Assembly: GCF_003751085.1 (NCBI RefSeq)
Contig: NZ_RJJY01000002.1
Span: 1,612,001-1,676,000 of the forward strand
DNA from: Micromonospora sp. Llam0
GTDB taxonomy: Bacteria > Actinomycetota > Actinomycetes > Mycobacteriales > Micromonosporaceae
Direction: 5' to 3'
Length of the DNA stretch: 64,000 nt
Below, in pieces: positions 59,307-64,000 of the stretch. Under the pieces are notes generated by a model. It was not told where the DNA came from, made no database searches, and was given only the letters and a program-made list of their open reading frames with translations. Positions within the stretch are counted from its first letter, which is position 1, and every line of letters begins with the position of its first letter. The position numbers and the translations under genes were made by a program.

Positions 59307-60127
59307 CCGCCGCGTTCGGCGAGCTGCGCGACGCGGGCGTCGCGGTGCAGCGGGCGTGCGCGCTGACCGGGACCTCGCGGGCGACCTACTACCGGCGGGC
59401 GCGGCCGGTCGGTCCGCGACACGGGCCGTGGCTGCCCCGGACCCCGCCACCGTGGACGCTCAGCGGCGCCGAACGTGACCGGGTCCTCGCGGTGTTGAAC
59501 TCGCCCGCCTACGCCGATCTGGCGATCCCCCAGGTGTGGGCGCGGGAACTCGACGCGGGCCGCTACCACTGCTCCATGTCCACGAGGTACCGCATCGCCC
59601 GCGCGGCCGGTCAGAGCAGGGAACGACGCCGGCTGGCGACCCACCCGCCCCGGGTGCGGCCGGAGTTGGTCGCGACCGGACCCGGTCAGGTGTGGTCCTG
59701 GGACATCACCGCGTTGAAGGGACCTGCCAAGGGCGTCTGGTACCGGTGTTACGTCGTCCTCGACATCTACTCCCGCTACGTCGTCGGCTGGCTCGTCGCG
59801 GCCGCCGAGGACGCCGTCGTGGCCCGGGACTTCCTCGCCGACGCGATCGCCCGGAACGGGATCGAGCCGCACACCATCCACGCCGACCGTGGCGGCGCGA
59901 TGGTGTCGAAGCCGGTGTCGGAGATGCTCGTCGACCTCGGTGTCCTCCGGTCGCATTCCCGACCTCGGACGTCGAATGACAACCCGTACTCGGAGGCGCA
60001 GTTCAAGACGATGAAGTACGTGCCGGACTTCCCGGCCAGGTTCGGGTCCCTCGCTGACGCGAGAGCGTTCTGCGACGGGTTCTTCATGTCGGGGTACGGC
60101 CTGGAGTGCAGAGCTATGTACAGCTGA
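59240..60127 (+). pseudogene. IS3-family transposase OrfB, C-terminus truncated
   Basis: In the -1 frame relative to OrfA. HTH_21-like segment, then the integrase core: Asp in WSWDITALKG, Asp in HADRGGAM, Glu in NPYSEAQFKTMKY. After AFCDGFF, where the family continues with a YN..H...GIG-type segment, the reading changes to an unrelated tail ending at 60127. The break near 60088 coincides with the start of an IS21-type element, so the IS3 right end has been lost. Confidence 0.8.
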
Positions 60128-60206
60128 TCTTGCAGAGGTGCGCACCGTTTGTCCGTCGTCTGCGGGTGGCTGGGGGTGAGGCTGCCCGGGTCGTGATCGG
60201 ACCGGC

Positions 60207-60771
60207 GTGGGACGGCTGGCGGTGAGTGCGTTGGATGAGCAGCGGTGGCTGGACGTGCGTCGGTTCCGGGCGCTGCACGAGGCTGGTGCGAGTGTCTCGG
60301 AGATCGCCCGTGAGACGGGTCTGAACTGGCGGACGGTGAAGAAGTACCTGGCTGCTGGCGGCGGCGAGGTGGTGCCGCCGGTTCGGGCGCGGCCGGCTCG
60401 TGGGCAGCTGATCGATGTGTTCGCGCATGTGGTCGATGCGTGGTTGCGGGCGGAGTTGCTGCTCAAGGGCACGGTGATCCATGAACGCCTGGTCGAGCAG
60501 TACGGGTTCACCGGTAACTACCAGCGGGTGAAGTTGTATCTGCAGCAGGCCCGTCCCCGGATCGCCGCGGAGCTGGGGATCAGCCCGGATCAGCTGGCGG
60601 GGCCGCATCGCCGGTTCGAGGTCGTTCCGGGTGCGCAGGCGCAGGTGGACTGGGGTGACGAGGGCGGCATCCTGGCTCACGTCGGGATTCCGAAGGTGTA
60701 CTCGTTTCACATGGTGCTGTCGTACTCGCGGGATCCGTTCTGCTGCTTCACCACCAGCCAGGACCTGGCCG
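60207..60771 (+). pseudogene. IS21-family transposase IstA, truncated
   Basis: The first ~188 residues are typical IstA: HTH region RFRALHEAGASVSEIARETGLNWRTVKKYL, then the start of the integrase core with Asp in AQVDWGDEGG and HMVLSYSRDPFCCFTTSQDL. Homology stops at about 60771, where opposite-strand histidine kinase sequence begins. The rest of IstA, the helper ATPase IstB and the right end are missing. Confidence 0.82.
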
Positions 60772-60772
60772 C

Positions 60773-61590
60773 TTGGCCTGGTCGTGCGCGCAGGACATCG
60801 CGGCAGCGGCCGGCGATGAAGACGGCAGATCGAGCCGAGCCATCCCGATCTGCATGGTCAAGGCGACCAGGCGCTGCTGTGCGATGTCGTGCAGGTCCCG
60901 CTCGATGCGCAGCCGCTCGGCGTCGAACGCGTACGCCAGCCGGGTTCGGGACCGGGCCACCTCGACCAGTTCCTCGGACGGCTCCGGGCACAGCAGCAGT
61001 CGCGCCAGCGCGGCGTGCGCTCCGCCGAACAGCGCGATCAGGTAGAGCAGGACCGGGATCAGGAGCAGCCCGCCAACGACCCGTCCGACGATGCCGGCCG
61101 GGGAGTCCATGACCGAGATCCGGTACTCCACCGAGACCGGCGTCGATACGACGATCAGCCCGATGGCGCCCAGCACCCCGAGCCACATCGGGCCGACGAT
61201 GCCCAGCAGCAGCGCGTAGGTCACCGCCCGCCAGGTGGCCGGGTCGGTGTAGAGATCGCCGCGGCGCCCGGGCGGCAGCGGGGCATCGCCGACCAGCCGC
61301 AGCCGCCATCGTTCGGCCCGGGCGATCGCGAGCGCCAGCCGGGGGCCGAGTAGCGCGAGCATGCCCACCCCGACCAGCCCGAGGCCGGCCGCCACGATCA
61401 GGTGGCCACCCGTATGCCCGGAAAAGAGCACCACGACGGCGGAGAACGCCGGCGTCAGCGGCACCGCCAGCAGGAGCCACAGCAGGCCGGAGGCCACCGC
61501 CGTCGTGACGCAATAGGCGAACCCGCGCCACGGCCAGGCCGTGACCAGGAACCGTCGCCCGGTCACCGACCCGAGCAGCGTGTCTGTCAC
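60773..61590 (-). pseudogene. Sensor histidine kinase, truncated at the phosphoacceptor domain
   Basis: About 272 residues from GTG 61590. The N-terminal sensor has four or more membrane spans in an actinobacterial arrangement (LLWLLLAVPLTPAFSAVVVLFSG; VTYALLLGIVGPMWLGVLGAI; GGLLLIPVLLYLIALFGGAH), then the HisKA_3 dimerisation helix with His in ERDLHDIAQQRLVALTMQIG. The kinase ends after AHDQAK at the IS21 junction; the ATP-binding domain is gone and the response regulator normally adjacent is not seen. It cannot phosphorylate itself as it stands. Confidence 0.82.
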
Positions 61591-62493
61591 GCGTCCAAAG
61601 TTAAGCGGCCGCCCACAACCTCCGACAGCGCGCAGGTTCGACTCTTGGGGTAGACCTAGCACTACCCTTTCGGCCGGGCGGTACTCCGGGACCGGGAACG
61701 CCGCCCGACCGCCGACGGCTCATGGGCCGGCGGCAAGCAGCGCCGTCACCCGGGCAGCCGGACGTCCTGCACCGCGGCCCGCCTGCCACTGGATACACCC
61801 ATCGACGCCGCGCAGCGGTACCAGTCGATCGGCTTGGGCAAGACCGTCCGCCACTCGGGCGGACCGGACGGGGTCGATGTGCAGTTGTTCGCCGCGATGC
61901 GCCACGACACCGCGGTGGTCGTCGCGCGTCGAAGGTGACTTGAAACTTGCGGCTCATCAGTTCGCTCCGTTCGTAGCGGCAACGCCGAGATCGTGACGGG
62001 GCGACCGGCTACGCCTTCCCCGCAGCGAGCCCCGTCGCCTGGCATCGTGATCAGCAGTCGACCGGGCCCAAACCCGAACAAACCCCGTCCGAATAGTTTG
62101 TCTCAAGGCCGAATCGATTCTTGGTTCATCGGGGTTCCCCTCGGTGAGACGCGGGGGCAAACGCGCCCCGAAACGCGGAGTCATTACTGCTCTTGGCCTG
62201 GCAAAATCGTGGCATCCAGCCGGAGAAGCACGGCAGGACGCGAACCTCCTTGAGCAGCCACGGCGGTCTGGACCCCCGCAACCCCACCGGCCGGAGCCGC
62301 CAACTCAGCAACACCGGCACCGGTAGGCTGCCGGCGGCTACTTGAGAGTGAACCAAGCAGGGCCTCCAGGAGGATTCCCCGTCGATCTGCGCAACACCGC
62401 GCTGGCAGGGCCGTACCAGCTACAGCGCGGCTACCGCTGGGGACCCAATGAGCCTTTCCGGGTAACGACGCGTGACTGCGCGTAGTGTCCGTT
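61591..62493. other. No intact gene; possible VOC-family N-terminal remnant
   Basis: 903 bp. On the minus strand ATG 61957 begins MSRKFQVTFDA, the usual start of a VOC (glyoxalase-fold) protein. The continuation loses homology or changes frame within ~30 bp, so it is at most a decayed fragment. The rest shows no gene or repeat I can support. The left end of the next IS must lie near 62480. Confidence 0.4.
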
Positions 62494-63315
62494 TCACGTG
62501 GTTCGGTTGTGTTCGATGTGGAGGATGACCAGGGCTGCCGCGACGATGTCGCCGATCTTCCATGGGCAGAGGGTCACGTTGCGCAGGGCTTTGAAGGTCA
62601 TCTTGAGGAGGCTGTTGCCGCGTTCGCCGACCGCGCGGAGCCGGTTGTGGGCTCGGTTGAACTGCTGCTGGATGTCGGTGAGTTGCCCGTTGGGCGGTGT
62701 CTTGAAGGCGACGGCGATGGTGTCGGCCTCTCCTTCGTATCCCAGGTCGGCGAGGGTGCGCACGTCGTCGCGGATCTCGGTGAGAGTGGCCAGCATGCCG
62801 GGGTGGGTACGCAGGCATCTGGTGTCGTGTTCTCTGCCGGGGCGGACCGGGGAGGTCCACAGCGGCCAGCCGTCCGGGGCGCTGACGACCTGGATGTTGC
62901 CGCCGTGGTTCTTGTGCTTCTTCGACCACCACAGGTCCACGCCGGGGGTGGGGCCGGGCGTGGAGATCCGGTCTGTCTCGATCAGGGTGCCGTCGAGGAG
63001 GATGTAGTCGTAGCCGGCAGTCTTGGCGGCCAGCAGGGCCGCGTGCAGGCCGGGAGCCTGGGCCGCCAGCACCGTGATGCCTTCGTGCAGGTTGTCGTAG
63101 CCGGTGGAGTTGCTGATCGTGTTGTCGTGGGCCAGTTGGTGCATGCGGGTGCCGTCGAGGAGCCAGCGCAGGACCAGCACGGCCTGCCGGAAGCAGGTCA
63201 GTGCCCGGCGGCCTTGGCGGGTGCCACGGCGTAGGCGTTCGGCGTGCAGCAGCGCCGACACGCGCAGCACGGTCTCGTCACGGACGGGCAGGGCGGCGGT
63301 GTACGTGATACTCAT
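62494..63315 (-). CDS. IS5-family transposase (DDE_Tnp_4 type), intact
   Basis: 273 residues from ATG 63315. N-terminal HTH region (LTCFRQAVLVLRWLLDGTRMHQLAH, GYDNLHEGITVLAAQAPGLHAAL), then the nuclease core: Asp in YILLDGTLIETDRI, LWWSKKHKNHGGNIQVVSAPDG, TLADLGYEGEAD and the C-terminal NRLRAVGERGNSLLKMTFKAL with Glu, ending WKIGDIVAAALVILHIEHN. It is a full-length relative of the broken copy at 47177-48033. Terminal repeats were not found by eye. Confidence 0.88.
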   Translation of the reverse strand: MSITYTAALPVRDETVLRVSALLHAERLRRGTRQGRRALTCFRQAVLVLRWLLDGTRMHQLAHDNTISNSTGYDNLHEGITVLAAQAPGLHAALLAAKTAGYDYILLDGTLIETDRISTPGPTPGVDLWWSKKHKNHGGNIQVVSAPDGWPLWTSPVRPGREHDTRCLRTHPGMLATLTEIRDDVRTLADLGYEGEADTIAVAFKTPPNGQLTDIQQQFNRAHNRLRAVGERGNSLLKMTFKALRNVTLCPWKIGDIVAAALVILHIEHNRTT

Positions 63316-63638
63316 AGGTGCGCGGGACTCCGGTGGCGGGTGATCGGTGAGAGGACCACTTCGTATCGGAGTTCCGCGTCTTCGCATCGCGATCAGCCAG
63401 GAACGGGCGTTTCCAACACACTTCGGACGGCTACTTTCTGTACCTGCAGCCTTACCCGGAATGGCTCAATGAGGTCACCCGACTCCTCGACGACATTCAC
63501 GAGAGTGCCGGCAACAAGTACTTTCTCCAACCGGTGGCGCAGGTGGCCGGTCGAACGGACCTTCGGCTGGCGCGGGTCGGGTGGGCTGGCGCTGTGCGGA
63601 GTGCTGATCTCCGAGGCGTGCCCGCTTCGGGCGGCTGC
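63316..63638. other. Right flank of the IS5-type element; possible coding remnant
   Basis: 323 bp. On the plus strand, from about 63427, a frame reads SDGYFLYLQPYPEWLNEVTR then LLDDIHESAGNKYFLQPVAQ, which looks protein-like and is cut at its left by the IS side. No family recognised and no start codon or ribosome site, so it is at most a remnant. Confidence 0.3.
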
Positions 63639-63881
63639 TCAGTCGAGACAGAATTCGTGGCCCTCGATGTCCTGCATCACGAGGCACGACTCGTTGACGC
63701 CGTCGGCGCGCAGCAGTCGCACGCGTTTCGCGCCGAGCGGGAGTAGTCGTGCGCATTCGGCCTCGATCGCGGCCAAGCGTTCGTCCCCCACGAGCCCGGT
63801 GCCGACCCGCACATCGAGATGGAGCCGATTTTTGACGACCTTGCCTTCGGGAACGCGCTGAAAGAACAGTCGTGGGCCCAC
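63639..63881 (-). pseudogene. VOC-family (glyoxalase-fold) protein, C-terminal fragment
   Basis: About 80 residues: GPRLFFQRVPEGKVVKNRLHLDV, then a helix (DERLAAIEAECARLLPLGA) and the end VMQDIEGHEFCLD, the characteristic second half of actinobacterial VOC proteins, with a metal-site-like Glu in EGHEFC. The N-terminal half (the MSRKFQ-type start) is not attached upstream, so the gene is truncated or frame-disrupted. Confidence 0.65.
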
Positions 63882-63929
63882 ACCTGTACTACAGCCCCAG
63901 TTCTTGAGGGGTGTCCGGTATGGGGTCCT

Positions 63930-64000
63930 TTAGATGCGCAGGTGGGGTGGTAGGGGATCCCCGCGGCGGCGGTAGTGGCTGATCATCGCGGTGGTCTGGT
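63930..64000 (-). CDS. Possible gene 3' end running off the right edge
   Basis: A minus-strand frame from the edge reads TTAMISHYRRRGDPLPPHL then RI and stops at 63930. It is too short to assign and is listed only because it is open to the window edge. Confidence 0.2.
   Translation of the reverse strand, partial: QTTAMISHYRRRGDPLPPHLRI

Overview
The window comes from a high-GC actinomycete, most likely Micromonospora. The evidence is Micromonospora/Streptomyces-like codon use, multimodular type I PKS genes, actinobacterial IS elements and a tRNA-Arg fragment. No taxonomic marker is present, so the genus is inferred from the macrolide type.

1-40360 is most of a 16-membered macrolide (tylactone-type) gene cluster. 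Five PKS genes lie head to tail on the minus strand. Read in biosynthetic order from 33367 down to 1 they encode: KSQ-AT-KR-ACP plus KS-AT-DH-KR-ACP; KS-AT-DH-KR-ACP with a malonyl AT; KS-AT-KR(dead)-ACP plus KS-AT(TAGHS, ethylmalonyl-like)-DH-ER-KR-ACP; KS-AT-KR-ACP; and the KS of a last module cut by the window edge. This is the tylosin/rosamicin layout except that the first gene lacks a loading ACP and a module-1 KS between KSQ and the KR. Three almost identical keto-skewed segments (GRINS-type repeats) encode the methylmalonyl AT regions and probably explain this by recombination or assembly collapse. Two divergent P450 genes, a DesV/TylB-type sugar aminotransferase, a type II thioesterase and a TlrC-like ABC-F resistance protein complete the visible part. 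The remaining deoxysugar genes, the end of the last PKS and any pathway regulator must lie beyond the left edge. The product is expected to resemble rosamicin or juvenimicin.

40400-44650 holds small accessory genes: a possible leader ORF, a divergent GNAT/TetR pair and a divergent TetR/F420-type reductase pair, each pair with palindromic operators, and a SnoaL-like protein.

45000-56000 is an accessory block: a complete IS4 element with inverted repeats, a frameshifted IS5 element, a three-gene molybdopterin oxidoreductase operon (Fe-S subunit, NrfD-like membrane subunit, Tat-exported catalytic subunit; Ttr/Psr type), a carboxymuconolactone decarboxylase-like protein, and an overlapping ArsR / DUF318 permease / CxxC thioredoxin-like operon.

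56100-64000 is a recombination-scarred region: transposase remnants, an orphan PD-(D/E)XK-like protein between direct repeats, and the 3' half of a tRNA-Arg next to an inverted repeat and a terminator, which reads as the right-hand attachment scar of an integrative element. To its right lie an IS3 element cut by an IS21 element, a histidine kinase truncated at the IS21 junction, an intact IS5-type element and a VOC fragment. The tRNA scar suggests that DNA to its left, possibly including the macrolide cluster, was part of an integrated island.
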